NCBI GenBank assembly: GCA_017427775.1
Contig: JAFRSD010000009.1
Span: 124,001-188,000 of the forward strand
Length of the DNA stretch: 64,000 bases
From: Lachnospiraceae bacterium
Lineage (GTDB): Bacteria > Bacillota > Clostridia > Lachnospirales > Lachnospiraceae
Direction: 5' to 3'
Shown here: in pieces, positions 8,736 through 16,662 of the stretch
Numbering within the stretch: the first letter of the stretch is position 1
How the letters are laid out: each line of letters begins with the position of its first letter
Position numbers and translations under genes: made by a program
The notes under the pieces: model-generated
Database searches by the model: none
The model's input: only the letters and a program-made list of their open reading frames with translations
What the model was told of the DNA's origin: nothing

Positions 8736-9180
8736 GAATGTTGGCGGGTAATCCAGTGAAGTAGTCTGACAATTCTGTTTTTCAGAAAAACCGAAAAATA
8801 TATTGACAAATCCGAGATTCGCCATCTTGCACAAATTTGCTCAAATTGCAAATTTGCTCTTGACAGTGTAATTGTGGATAATTTTCCCGAGAAGGGGAGT
8901 TATCGACAGTGGATAAATGCGAAAAAGGCGGTATTCTTCCGCGTTTTCCACAAAATTATCCACTTTATCCACAATATCGTTCCATTTTTGTAGTATGTTT
9001 GTGAACGAAAACTGTCGAAAGTTTGTTTTGTGAAAAAGGTAAAAAATGATGTTTTTGCACGAATTTTGAGGTAAAAATATTTCGCTGAATTGTCAGATAA
9101 TTGCAGAGAATTCACCGCCTTTCGCTTTTTTCATTTCAAAACTTTCGGTTTTGTCGGAAAATGACACATATTCCGTAATA
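8736..9180 (+). other. AT-rich non-coding interval with a DnaA-box cluster (possible origin or DnaA-binding element)
   Basis: Six 9-mers match the DnaA box TTATCCACA with none or one mismatch in 101 bp. They are 8873-8881 (perfect, minus orientation), 8900-8908 (TTATCGACA), 8908-8916 (minus, TTATCCACT), 8944-8952 (TTTTCCACA), 8956-8964 (TTATCCACT) and 8965-8973 (perfect). An AT-rich stretch with A/T runs follows (about 8980-9180), as in a duplex-unwinding region. No dnaA, dnaN or rpmH lies nearby, so whether this is oriC or a DnaA-titration or regulatory site is open. I find no convincing gene in this interval. Confidence 0.55.
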
Positions 9181-9215
9181 TGCGCGGATCCCGCACGGGA
9201 GCGGAACGAAATCCC

Positions 9216-9245
9216 TTTACATAGTCGCAGCGGTTTTGCTATATT
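9216..9245 (+). promoter_or_regulatory. Promoter of the MoxR/VWA operon
   Basis: TTTACA (9216-9221), 18-bp spacer, TATATT (9240-9245), 63 bases before the first start codon. Confidence 0.65.
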
Positions 9246-9261
9246 GTAATTGGGAGAGTTT

Positions 9262-9285
9262 GAACCGCTCGCGGGTGAGCGGTTC
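9262..9285 (+). promoter_or_regulatory. Leader hairpin of the MoxR/VWA operon
   Basis: GAACCGCTC (9262-9270) pairs perfectly with GAGCGGTTC (9277-9285), with a 6-base loop, inside the presumed 5' untranslated region and 11 bases before the ribosome binding site. There is no T-run. It could be an mRNA-stabilising stem or a protein-binding site. Confidence 0.5.
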
Positions 9286-9308
9286 GGCAGATTGTGAAAG
9301 GACAGCGT

Positions 9309-9578
9309 ATGGATAAGAGTCAGCTGATGGCATATATCGGGCAGATCGTCCGCGTCGCGAAGGACGAGACGCAGGCGGGGCTGTTACTCGGCCAGCTCGA
9401 AGAGATGCTCAAAAAAGACACGAGCGATGAAGAGCAGCTCGCACTCGTGCGCGGGCTTCAAAACTGTGTCACCGATCTGCTGGCGCTTCCGAAGGACAAG
9501 CCGGTCAACGAGGAGGTACTGCTGTTAGCGTACCGCCGTTCGATGGAGCGGAAGGTCCGGACGCAGTTATTCGGTTAA
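9309..9578 (+). CDS. Small helical protein, first gene of the MoxR/VWA operon
   Basis: 89 residues, mostly predicted helical and charged, with no signal peptide or membrane segment. I do not recognise the family. ATG 9309 is preferred over the in-frame GTG 9294 because AAAGGA (9297-9302) sits six bases before it. The next gene starts 4 bases after the stop without its own Shine-Dalgarno, so the two are probably translationally coupled. It may be an adaptor or regulator of the metallopeptidase/ATPase genes downstream, but nothing in the sequence proves this. Confidence 0.7.
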   Translation: MDKSQLMAYIGQIVRVAKDETQAGLLLGQLEEMLKKDTSDEEQLALVRGLQNCVTDLLALPKDKPVNEEVLLLAYRRSMERKVRTQLFG

Positions 9579-9582
9579 CACT

Positions 9583-10566
9583 ATGTACGCCTATGTAGAT
9601 GAACAATATACCATCGCGGATGAGTGCATCTTTGCTTATTCCGGAAACGAGGAATCCGTTCGTGTACCGACGAGTACGGGCGACGGTCACCGGCTTTCGG
9701 CAATCGGGAAAGGTGCCTATTACGGTGCGGAACAGATGAAGAAACTGACGATCACCAACGGCATCGAATCCGTTGGTGATTATGCGTTCAAAATGTGTTC
9801 CTCCCTGGAAGAGGTTGTCGTGGCACCGACGGTTGTCGAGTGCGGCGAGCGGCCGTTCCAGTCGTGCCGGAAGCTTCGTTCGGTCCGATTCTTTCTCGAT
9901 CTGATGGAGGACGAGCTCCGGGAACTTACGGCGCACAGCTTCGCGCTTGCGGACGGACGGTACCTGATCGCGGACCGCGAGGAGAAACTTTCTTATATGC
10001 ATGTCGCCTATGAGATGACCAGAGACATGGGCATCCGCCCGGTGGGGATCCGGCCGGAGATGGAGACGCTCTTCCTTGTGCGGAACGTGAACGTCAGCAC
10101 GGGACAGGAGGCACTCGGTGTCTCGAAACAGACAATGACATTTGCCGGCTGCTATGTCGGCAACAATGAGAAAGATATCTTTCTGCACGCGGCCGATCCG
10201 AAGAAGAGCCGGTGTGTGGATTCCATAACGGAAGGACTGTGCGACATGATGTCGAAGCTCGGCGAGCAGCGTCTTAACATGCTCGAAGAGTCGGTGTTTC
10301 TGACCTTCGGAAAGCCCGAGCAGCAGAACGGCATCTACCGCCTTATGATAGACGCGAGGAAGTGCTTCTGCTTCTTCCAGTCCGCGCAGCCGGTCACATA
10401 CGGCGGCGAGAAATATTACATTTACTGCAGGAATTTTCCGACCAATGACGAAACCTGCCGCTACTACCGCCAGGAGGCGGATGTGCTCCGTGCGGACGGC
10501 GGTTTCGTGACGGGCGACATCCGGAAGTCGGTTTACGCCAAATACAAACTGATCACGGGATTCTGA
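9583..10566 (+). CDS. BspA-type leucine-rich repeat protein in the MoxR/VWA operon
   Basis: 327 residues. The N-terminal 110 residues contain BspA/LRR_5-like repeats (IGKGAYYGAEQMKKLTI, IESVGDYAFKMCSSLEEVVV, and a degenerate third). The remaining 200 residues are not assigned to a family. There is no signal peptide, so it is probably cytoplasmic, whereas most BspA repeats are on surface proteins. No Shine-Dalgarno precedes ATG 9583, and it starts 4 bases after the previous stop, which points to translational coupling. Its place between the small protein and the metallopeptidase/VWA gene suggests a substrate-recognition role in the same machine (inference). Confidence 0.75.
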   Translation: MYAYVDEQYTIADECIFAYSGNEESVRVPTSTGDGHRLSAIGKGAYYGAEQMKKLTITNGIESVGDYAFKMCSSLEEVVVAPTVVECGERPFQSCRKLRSVRFFLDLMEDELRELTAHSFALADGRYLIADREEKLSYMHVAYEMTRDMGIRPVGIRPEMETLFLVRNVNVSTGQEALGVSKQTMTFAGCYVGNNEKDIFLHAADPKKSRCVDSITEGLCDMMSKLGEQRLNMLEESVFLTFGKPEQQNGIYRLMIDARKCFCFFQSAQPVTYGGEKYYIYCRNFPTNDETCRYYRQEADVLRADGGFVTGDIRKSVYAKYKLITGF

Positions 10567-10593
10567 TAAAAGCGAAACGGGAGAATGGAACAT

Positions 10594-11826
10594 ATGTCGG
10601 AAGTGGCGGATGAAATCCGAAAACTCTGCATGACGACGGTAAGACGGGCACCGTTTTACGGGGATATCCTTGTGTCCGTTTCCTTTGAGGAAGACCGCTC
10701 CGTGCAGACGGCGGTGACCGACGGACTGAAGATCCGCTACAACCCGGATTTCCTCGGAGCACTGCCTGACGGCGAGCGCAATTATGTTATTATGCATGAG
10801 GTCATGCATGTGCTCCTGCGGCACCCGATGCGCGGGAAGAACCGCCGGCCGGACATCTGGAACGCAGCGGCAGATTACATTGTCAATTCCATACTCGACT
10901 GGGATGTGCGTCCGGTCATGATCAAGATCGGCATACCGTTTGACCGGCCGAAGGACGGCCTGTTCGCGGAAGTGGACCGCATGCAGTCCGTGGAAAGCTT
11001 ATATGACTGCGTGCTCCGGGACAATCCCGATCCGAGCGAGGACGGTTCGCTCGTGGGACGGACGACCTACCGCGAAGGGCTGACCGGCGAGGGACGCATT
11101 GTTCCTGCACCGGACCGGGATATCGAGGAACCGGCCGAGATGTCAAAGCAGCAGGAAGCGCTTCTTGAGGAGAAGACGAAGGCGCTTCTCCGAAGGGCGG
11201 CCAAGCAGGGCAACGGAAGCTACGCAATCCCGCCCCAGCTGGCGCAGATACTTGACACGAAGAAGCCGGACTGGCGCGTTCTGATGAGGGATTTCCTCGA
11301 TGCGGAGATCAAAGAGGAAGTATCCTACGCGACGCCGGAACGGAAATATTTTCATATGGACATGATCCTTCCCGGACACCCGACCGAGGAAGAGGAACTT
11401 GAAGAACTGTGGGCATTTGTCGACTCCTCGGGTTCGATCGGCAAGGAACGGATGGACGTGTTCCTGACACAGTTGTACCGGATCTCGAAGGAGTTTCAAT
11501 GCATCATCAATCTGTGTTTCTGGGATACGCAGGTGACGGATGTGTACCGCAAGGTGCGCGGCGAGAAGAACCTTTTAAAATGCACGCCGTCGCATTCCGG
11601 CGGAACCGACGTGAACTGCATCTATGACTGGATCGCAGCCAACAAGGTCCGCCCCGAGGTTATGCTGATCCTGACGGACGGCGAGTTCGGGCCGCTCGAT
11701 CCGAAACGATTCCTGCCGTACTTAAGACGCAACACGCTGCTTGTGCTGTCGGAGGAAACCGAACCGACCGAAGATATGAAACGCATGGGTAAAGTCGCCT
11801 GGTTAAAGGAGAGCAGAGTTCGATAA
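10594..11826 (+). CDS. VWA-like protein with N-terminal metallopeptidase domain (DUF2201 type)
   Basis: 410 residues. The N-terminal domain holds a zinc-protease-like HEVMHVLLRH (residues 68-77: HExxH plus a further His), as in the DUF2201 N-terminal putative metallopeptidase family. The C-terminal domain is VWA-like with the MIDAS set FVDSSGSIG (DxSxS), a Thr in SGGTDVN and an Asp in LILTDGEFG. ATG 10594 is chosen because GGGAG (10579-10583) is 10 bases away. An in-frame ATG at 10585 adds three residues but leaves only one base of spacing. It is immediately followed by a MoxR-like AAA+ ATPase, the standard partner of VWA proteins: MoxR proteins are thought to remodel or load metal into targets held by the VWA subunit. 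The actual substrate is unknown. Confidence 0.88.
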   Translation: MSEVADEIRKLCMTTVRRAPFYGDILVSVSFEEDRSVQTAVTDGLKIRYNPDFLGALPDGERNYVIMHEVMHVLLRHPMRGKNRRPDIWNAAADYIVNSILDWDVRPVMIKIGIPFDRPKDGLFAEVDRMQSVESLYDCVLRDNPDPSEDGSLVGRTTYREGLTGEGRIVPAPDRDIEEPAEMSKQQEALLEEKTKALLRRAAKQGNGSYAIPPQLAQILDTKKPDWRVLMRDFLDAEIKEEVSYATPERKYFHMDMILPGHPTEEEELEELWAFVDSSGSIGKERMDVFLTQLYRISKEFQCIINLCFWDTQVTDVYRKVRGEKNLLKCTPSHSGGTDVNCIYDWIAANKVRPEVMLILTDGEFGPLDPKRFLPYLRRNTLLVLSEETEPTEDMKRMGKVAWLKESRVR

Positions 11827-11847
11827 CTTCTGCGGAAAGGGAAATAT

Positions 11848-12945
11848 ATGACAATCAGAGAATTTGCGGAGACGATTGAATTTAATCTGAAGTACAATCT
11901 GAAATACACGATTCTCGGACTCGGCGCGCCCGGTATCGGCAAATCCGAGATCATCCGTCAGATCGGAGCCAAATACGGCTACAAAGTTATCGATATCCGT
12001 CTGGCGCAGATGTCCGAAGTGGAGATCAGCGGACTGATCTATCCGAATGCCGACCGCACAAAGACAATATGGCTTTCCCCGGAAGTACTTCCCGATGAGA
12101 AGCGGGACGGCCCGAAGACCATCCTGCTGCTCGACGAGATCACGTCCTGTACGAAGCGCGTACAGGTTGCCGCATACCAGCTGATCCTCGACCGCCGCAT
12201 CGGACAGTACACGCTGCCCGAAGGAACGATTGTGATTGCGCTCGGTAACCGCGAAGATGACGACGGCGTTTATATCCGGCTTGCGGGACCGCTGGCAGAC
12301 CGTTTCGAGATTCATTACATCGAGCCTGATTTTGAAACATGGAAGAAGGATTTCGCGATTCCGCACGGCGTGCACAAGTTCGTCATGGATTACCTGACCG
12401 TAAAGCCGGAGGCACTGCATACGCAGGTGCCCGGCGACAGCAACATCGTATTTGCCACGCCCCGTTCCTGGACGAGAGTCAGTGATATTTTGAAGTATGA
12501 CTGCAATGTGGAAAGCATGATCGTGCAGCACAAGATTGTCGGAAACATCGGCGAGAAGGAAGGCCTGCAGTTTATCGAATATTGCAAGAATCAGGAGAAG
12601 CTTGTCAGTGCCGACGAATTCATGTACCGCGGGGCATCCGCGCCGGAGCATCCGGACGAGCTTTACATTCTTGTGAACGGTATTGTCAACAAGGCATCGT
12701 TCCTGTCGACTGTCCGGACTGTTGACGAACTCTCGGACGAGCAGCAGAAGACCGTCCAGGACGTGTTACGCGCCCTGTTCCGCCTGACCAAAGCGGAATT
12801 CATCGTAATGGGACTTCGGAACCTCTTACAGATGAACCGGAGCGTCGTGAAAGCCATCTATCTGGAACTGGACGACGAAAACTGCCTGCGCTTCATTCAC
12901 GCCAACTGGTACGCGCTCGGTATGGACGAGGTCATGATGCAGTAA
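11848..12945 (+). CDS. MoxR-like AAA+ ATPase
   Basis: 365 residues. Walker A GAPGIGKSE lies near residues 27-35, Walker B LLLDEIT near residue 92, and the sensor-like IALGNRE follows. After about residue 200 the sequence is a helical C-terminal region typical of AAA+ lids plus extra helices. MoxR ATPases act with VWA proteins as chaperone-like complexes. Here the partner is the metallopeptidase/VWA protein encoded 21 bp upstream. AAAGGGA precedes the ATG. The operon ends with a strong terminator 20 bases after the stop. Confidence 0.9.
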   Translation: MTIREFAETIEFNLKYNLKYTILGLGAPGIGKSEIIRQIGAKYGYKVIDIRLAQMSEVEISGLIYPNADRTKTIWLSPEVLPDEKRDGPKTILLLDEITSCTKRVQVAAYQLILDRRIGQYTLPEGTIVIALGNREDDDGVYIRLAGPLADRFEIHYIEPDFETWKKDFAIPHGVHKFVMDYLTVKPEALHTQVPGDSNIVFATPRSWTRVSDILKYDCNVESMIVQHKIVGNIGEKEGLQFIEYCKNQEKLVSADEFMYRGASAPEHPDELYILVNGIVNKASFLSTVRTVDELSDEQQKTVQDVLRALFRLTKAEFIVMGLRNLLQMNRSVVKAIYLELDDENCLRFIHANWYALGMDEVMMQ

Positions 12946-12965
12946 CATATTAAGAAATCCGTAAG

Positions 12966-12991
12966 GCGCCGCTTTGATGCGGCGCTTTTTT
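12966..12991 (+). terminator. Terminator of the MoxR/VWA operon
   Basis: GCGCCGC (12966-12972), 6-base loop, GCGGCGC (12979-12985), then six T. Confidence 0.92.
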
Positions 12992-13075
12992 CACGGAAAA
13001 TGCCCGATTCGTGACAAATACCAATACACATAGCATTTTACGGCGTATTTTCTACATTTTCGGACGAAAAATCAT

Positions 13076-13104
13076 TTGTATTGTTTCTGTCCGTATGATA
13101 GAAT
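13076..13104 (+). promoter_or_regulatory. Promoter of ppdK
   Basis: TTGTAT (13076-13081), 17-bp spacer, TAGAAT (13099-13104). This gives a 5' untranslated region of about 120 bases, in which I see no recognised regulatory element. Confidence 0.6.
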
Positions 13105-13231
13105 GTCTTCAGCGGCTGTTCACAGACGTTTCTTTTGCGTGTGCATTTCGCACCTGCGAGTGCCACGGATCGCCTGATGTGGAGAAGGCATACGAACGGA
13201 CAGCTCAGAAAACAGAGGAGGTCATAAATAT

Positions 13232-15931
13232 ATGGCTAAGAAATGGGTATATGCATTTACCGAAGGTAATGCAGACATGAGAAACCTGCTCGGCGGAAAG
13301 GGCGCGAACCTCGCTGAGATGACGAACATCGGTCTTCCGGTGCCGCAGGGTTTCACTATCACAACGGAAGCCTGCACGCAGTATTATGATGACGGGCGCA
13401 AGATCAATGATGAGATTATGGCGCAGGCAATGGAAGGCGTTAAGCGGATGGAAGAGATCAACGGCAAGAAGTTCGGCGATCTTCAGAATCCTCTTCTTGT
13501 ATCGGTTCGTTCCGGCGCACGTGCATCGATGCCCGGTATGATGGACACCATCCTGAACCTCGGTCTGAATGACAAGGTTGTTGCCGCAATGATCGCAGGC
13601 AACCCCGATCCGAAGTTCAAGAGATTCGTATATGACTCTTATCGTCGTTTCATCCAGATGTTCTCGGACGTTGTAATGGGCGTTGGTAAGAAGTATTTCG
13701 AGCAGCTTATCGATAAGATGAAAGAGGAAAAGGGCGTACAGTATGACGTTGACCTCACTGCCGTAGATCTGAAGAAGCTCGCCGAGCAGTTCAAGGCTGA
13801 GTACAAGAAGCAGCTCGGCAAGGAATTCCCGTCCGATCCGGTTGAGCAGCTGAAGCTCGCGATCGAAGCGGTATTCCGTTCCTGGGATAACCCTCGTGCA
13901 AACGTTTACCGTCGTGACAACGATATCCCGTACAGCTGGGGTACCGCAGTTAACGTAATGCCGATGGTATTCGGTAACCTGAACGATGAGTCCGGTACCG
14001 GTGTTGCATTTACCCGTGATCCCGCTACCGGCGAAAAGAAACTCATGGGTGAGTTCCTGAAGAACGCACAGGGCGAAGACGTTGTAGCCGGCGTTCGTAC
14101 TCCTATGCCGATCGCGCAGATGGAGAAGGAATTCCCGGAAGCTTACAAGGATTTCATCCGCGTTTGCGGTATTCTTGAGAATCATTACCATGACATGCAG
14201 GATATGGAGTTCACCGTTGAGAACAAGAAGCTCTACATGCTCCAGTGCCGTAACGGTAAGAGAACCGCTCCTGCAGCATTGAAGATCGCCTGCGATCTCG
14301 TTGACGAAGGACACAAGACCGAGGAAGAGGCTGTTGCCATGATCGATCCTCGTAACCTTGATACGCTGCTTCATCCGCAGTTTGACGCAAAGGCTCTTAA
14401 GAAGGCTACGCCTCTCGGCAAGGGTCTCGGAGCTTCTCCCGGAGCTGCATGCGGACAGGTTGTATTTACCGCAGAGGATGCCGAGAAGTGGGCTGCAGAA
14501 GGAAAGAAGGTTGTTCTTGTTCGTCTGGAGACCTCTCCCGAGGATATCACCGGTATGAAGGCCGCACAGGGTATCCTGACCGTCCGCGGCGGTATGACCA
14601 GCCATGCAGCTGTAGTTGCACGTGGTATGGGTACCTGCTGTGTATCCGGTTGCGGCGACATCAACATGGATGAAGAGAATAAGGTATTTACGCTTGGCGG
14701 AAAGACCTTCAAGGAAGGCTCCGAGATTTCCATCGACGGAACGACCGGTAACATTTATAACGGAATCATCCCGACCGTGGACGCTTCCATTTCCGGCGAT
14801 TTCGGCCGTGTAATGGGCTGGGCTGACAAGTTCCGTAAGCTGAAGGTTCGTACCAATGCCGACACGCCTCGCGACGCGAAGAAGGCTCGTGAGCTCGGTG
14901 CGGAAGGTATCGGCCTCTGCCGTACGGAGCATATGTTCTTCGATCCCGAGAGAATCGCTGCATTCCGTGAGATGATCTGCTCCGATACCGAAGAAGAGAG
15001 AGAAGTGGCTCTCGACAAGATCCTTCCTTATCAGCAGAGCGACTTCAAGGCTCTCTATGAGGCACTTGAGGGTAACCCGGTTACGATCCGTTTCCTGGAT
15101 CCGCCGCTTCATGAGTTCGTTCCTACCGAGGATGCCGATATTCAGAAGCTTGCTGATGCGAAGGGCAAGAGCGTTGCCGAGATCAAGGCAATCTGCGCTT
15201 CCCTCCATGAGTTCAACCCGATGATGGGTCACAGAGGATGCCGTCTTGCAGTTACGTATCCGTCCATCGCTAAGATGCAGACGAAGGCCGTTATCCGTGC
15301 AGCTCTCGAAGTGAAGGAAGAGCATCCGGATTGGATTGTTAAGCCTGAGATCATGATCCCGCTTGTATGTGAGATCAAAGAGCTGAAGTACGTTAAGAAG
15401 GTTGTTGTGGATACCGCTGATGCCGAGATCGCTGCCGCAGGCGTTGATCTTGAGTATGAGGTTGGTACGATGATCGAGATCCCGCGTGCGGCACTTACCG
15501 CTGACGAGATCGCAACGGAAGCTGATTTCTTCTGCTTCGGTACCAACGACCTGACCCAGATGACATTTGGCTTCTCCCGTGACGATGCAGGCAAGTTCCT
15601 GAACGCTTACTATGACACCAAGATCTTCGAGAACGATCCGTTTGCAAAGCTTGACCAGACCGGTGTCGGCAAGCTGATGGAGATGGCTATCAAGCTCGGC
15701 AAGCCCGTTAATCCGAAGCTTCACGTAGGTATCTGCGGTGAGCACGGCGGAGATCCTTCGAGCGTTGAGTTCTGTCACAAGATCGGTCTTGATTATGTAT
15801 CCTGCTCGCCGTTCCGCGTTCCGATCGCACGCCTTGCTGCTGCACAGGCTGCCATCGCGCAGAAGAAGACAATCTTCAAGAAACTCGCCGAAGAGAACCC
15901 GCAGTACGCTTGGGCTTTGATCGGCAAATAA
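13232..15931 (+). CDS. ppdK: Pyruvate, phosphate dikinase
   Basis: 899 residues, about the usual length. It interconverts pyruvate + ATP + phosphate with phosphoenolpyruvate + AMP + pyrophosphate in the cytoplasm. In anaerobic Clostridia it often runs toward pyruvate with pyrophosphate in place of a classical pyruvate kinase. The N-terminal ATP-grasp domain begins NLLGGKGANLAEM. The swivelling phosphohistidine domain carries GGMTSHAAVVARGMG (His near residue 455). The C-terminal PEP-binding barrel ends with the active-site Cys in VGICGEHGGDP. The start is set by AGAGGAGG before ATG. Codon use is smoother than in the neighbours (frequent GTT, CGT, GCA), consistent with high expression. The gene is monocistronic between a promoter and a strong terminator. 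Confidence 0.97.
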   Translation: MAKKWVYAFTEGNADMRNLLGGKGANLAEMTNIGLPVPQGFTITTEACTQYYDDGRKINDEIMAQAMEGVKRMEEINGKKFGDLQNPLLVSVRSGARASMPGMMDTILNLGLNDKVVAAMIAGNPDPKFKRFVYDSYRRFIQMFSDVVMGVGKKYFEQLIDKMKEEKGVQYDVDLTAVDLKKLAEQFKAEYKKQLGKEFPSDPVEQLKLAIEAVFRSWDNPRANVYRRDNDIPYSWGTAVNVMPMVFGNLNDESGTGVAFTRDPATGEKKLMGEFLKNAQGEDVVAGVRTPMPIAQMEKEFPEAYKDFIRVCGILENHYHDMQDMEFTVENKKLYMLQCRNGKRTAPAALKIACDLVDEGHKTEEEAVAMIDPRNLDTLLHPQFDAKALKKATPLGKGLGASPGAACGQVVFTAEDAEKWAAEGKKVVLVRLETSPEDITGMKAAQGILTVRGGMTSHAAVVARGMGTCCVSGCGDINMDEENKVFTLGGKTFKEGSEISIDGTTGNIYNGIIPTVDASISGDFGRVMGWADKFRKLKVRTNADTPRDAKKARELGAEGIGLCRTEHMFFDPERIAAFREMICSDTEEEREVALDKILPYQQSDFKALYEALEGNPVTIRFLDPPLHEFVPTEDADIQKLADAKGKSVAEIKAICASLHEFNPMMGHRGCRLAVTYPSIAKMQTKAVIRAALEVKEEHPDWIVKPEIMIPLVCEIKELKYVKKVVVDTADAEIAAAGVDLEYEVGTMIEIPRAALTADEIATEADFFCFGTNDLTQMTFGFSRDDAGKFLNAYYDTKIFENDPFAKLDQTGVGKLMEMAIKLGKPVNPKLHVGICGEHGGDPSSVEFCHKIGLDYVSCSPFRVPIARLAAAQAAIAQKKTIFKKLAEENPQYAWALIGK

Positions 15932-15974
15932 TACACGAAAAGCCGCATTTGCGGTATAAACAGTAAATGTACGA

Positions 15975-16009
15975 ACCGGACTGCGGCGATTGCGGCAGTC
16001 CGGTTTTTT
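15975..16009 (+). terminator. Terminator after ppdK
   Basis: ACCGGACTGC (15975-15984) pairs with GCAGTCCGGT (15995-16004), followed by a T-run. Confidence 0.92.
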
Positions 16010-16038
16010 GCGCCGTTCACTGCCTCTCCCCCTGCCAC

Positions 16039-16067
16039 TTGTATTTGCCGTGCGATGATGGTATAAT
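16039..16067 (+). promoter_or_regulatory. Promoter of the 16.2-18.7 kb xylanase operon
   Basis: TTGTAT (16039-16044), 17-bp spacer ending TGG, and consensus TATAAT (16062-16067). This is the strongest promoter upstream of the secreted GH10 gene. Confidence 0.8.
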
Positions 16068-16123
16068 CATTCTGTTAGGCTGGTAAGTCAGAGACTTGCC
16101 TGAGAGCCGGCGAACGAAGAGAA

Positions 16124-16166
16124 GGGAGGATGTGATAAGTTTTATTCATAAACTTATCGGTGCGTT
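16124..16166 (+). promoter_or_regulatory. Shine-Dalgarno, start-stop pair and hairpin before a start codon
   Basis: GGGAGG (16124-16129) is followed by ATGTGA, a start codon directly followed by a stop (16130-16135). A perfect 9-bp hairpin comes next, GATAAGTTT (16134-16142), 7-base loop, AAACTTATC (16150-16158), then 8 bases to ATG 16167. No Shine-Dalgarno lies next to ATG 16167. If folded, the hairpin reduces the spacing from 37 to 12 bases. Confidence 0.5.
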
Positions 16167-16622
16167 ATGAAAGCTTTAAAGACGTTTTGCGGATTAGTTA
16201 TATTCGGTCTGATCGTTTACTTCGTCCTGACGCTGATCATGCCGAAGATCGCGTTCAGCAGTAAGAAGTCGTTAACCGACCCCTATAAAATAACCAAAAC
16301 CGAGGCGGACACCAAGGACAGCTTCATTATCCGTATGGATATGAACAAGGGAACGTGGGAGAGCTTTGAGTACGAGCTTGACCGTATCGGCTGGAAAGCA
16401 AGTACGACGAACACGTACTGGTCGAAGTCCTCGAATCGGAAGATGTTCACGGATGAGGAATTGAAGGGGTTTGTAAAAGAGTATTACCGCGTGGAGGAGA
16501 AGCACGTTCCGGTAACGACCAAGTACATTATGGAGTACCTGGTTGTCATGCAGGACGCGCAGGGCTTCCACCTGTATTATGAACTCCGGATGACCGATCT
16601 CAAGGAAGAGCCTCTTCATTAA
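16167..16622 (+). CDS. Membrane-anchored hypothetical protein
   Basis: 151 residues with one N-terminal hydrophobic segment (about residues 6-25), then a soluble domain with several aromatic-rich beta strands (TWESFEYELDRIGW, YIMEYLVVMQDAQGFHLYYEL). No family recognised. The start is ATG 16167, which lacks an adjacent Shine-Dalgarno; the nearest good one is separated by a hairpin. An in-frame alternative nearby is not better. It heads an operon with a secreted GH10 xylanase (40-bp gap) and a polytopic membrane protein, so a role in envelope-associated xylan use is possible but unproven. Confidence 0.7.
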   Translation: MKALKTFCGLVIFGLIVYFVLTLIMPKIAFSSKKSLTDPYKITKTEADTKDSFIIRMDMNKGTWESFEYELDRIGWKASTTNTYWSKSSNRKMFTDEELKGFVKEYYRVEEKHVPVTTKYIMEYLVVMQDAQGFHLYYELRMTDLKEEPLH

Positions 16623-16662
16623 GAGACTTCCGCCTGCGATTTGATTATAAGGAGATAGAAGA

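Noticed and set aside
8900-9115. 71-residue minus-strand frame in the DnaA-box interval
   Set aside because: AT-rich low-complexity product, no Shine-Dalgarno, and the frame overlaps the box cluster.
9505-10824. 439-residue minus-strand frame across the LRR gene
   Set aside because: Overlaps three co-directional genes with good starts; no recognisable product.
13011-13280. Small + strand frame (89 residues) before ppdK
   Set aside because: Overlaps the ppdK promoter and the first codons of ppdK in another frame, no binding site.
13205-15778. 857-residue open frame antisense to ppdK
   Set aside because: It lies wholly within a certain pyruvate phosphate dikinase gene. It arises from the biased codon use of the sense strand, has no ribosome binding site, and its translation is low-complexity with no known motif.
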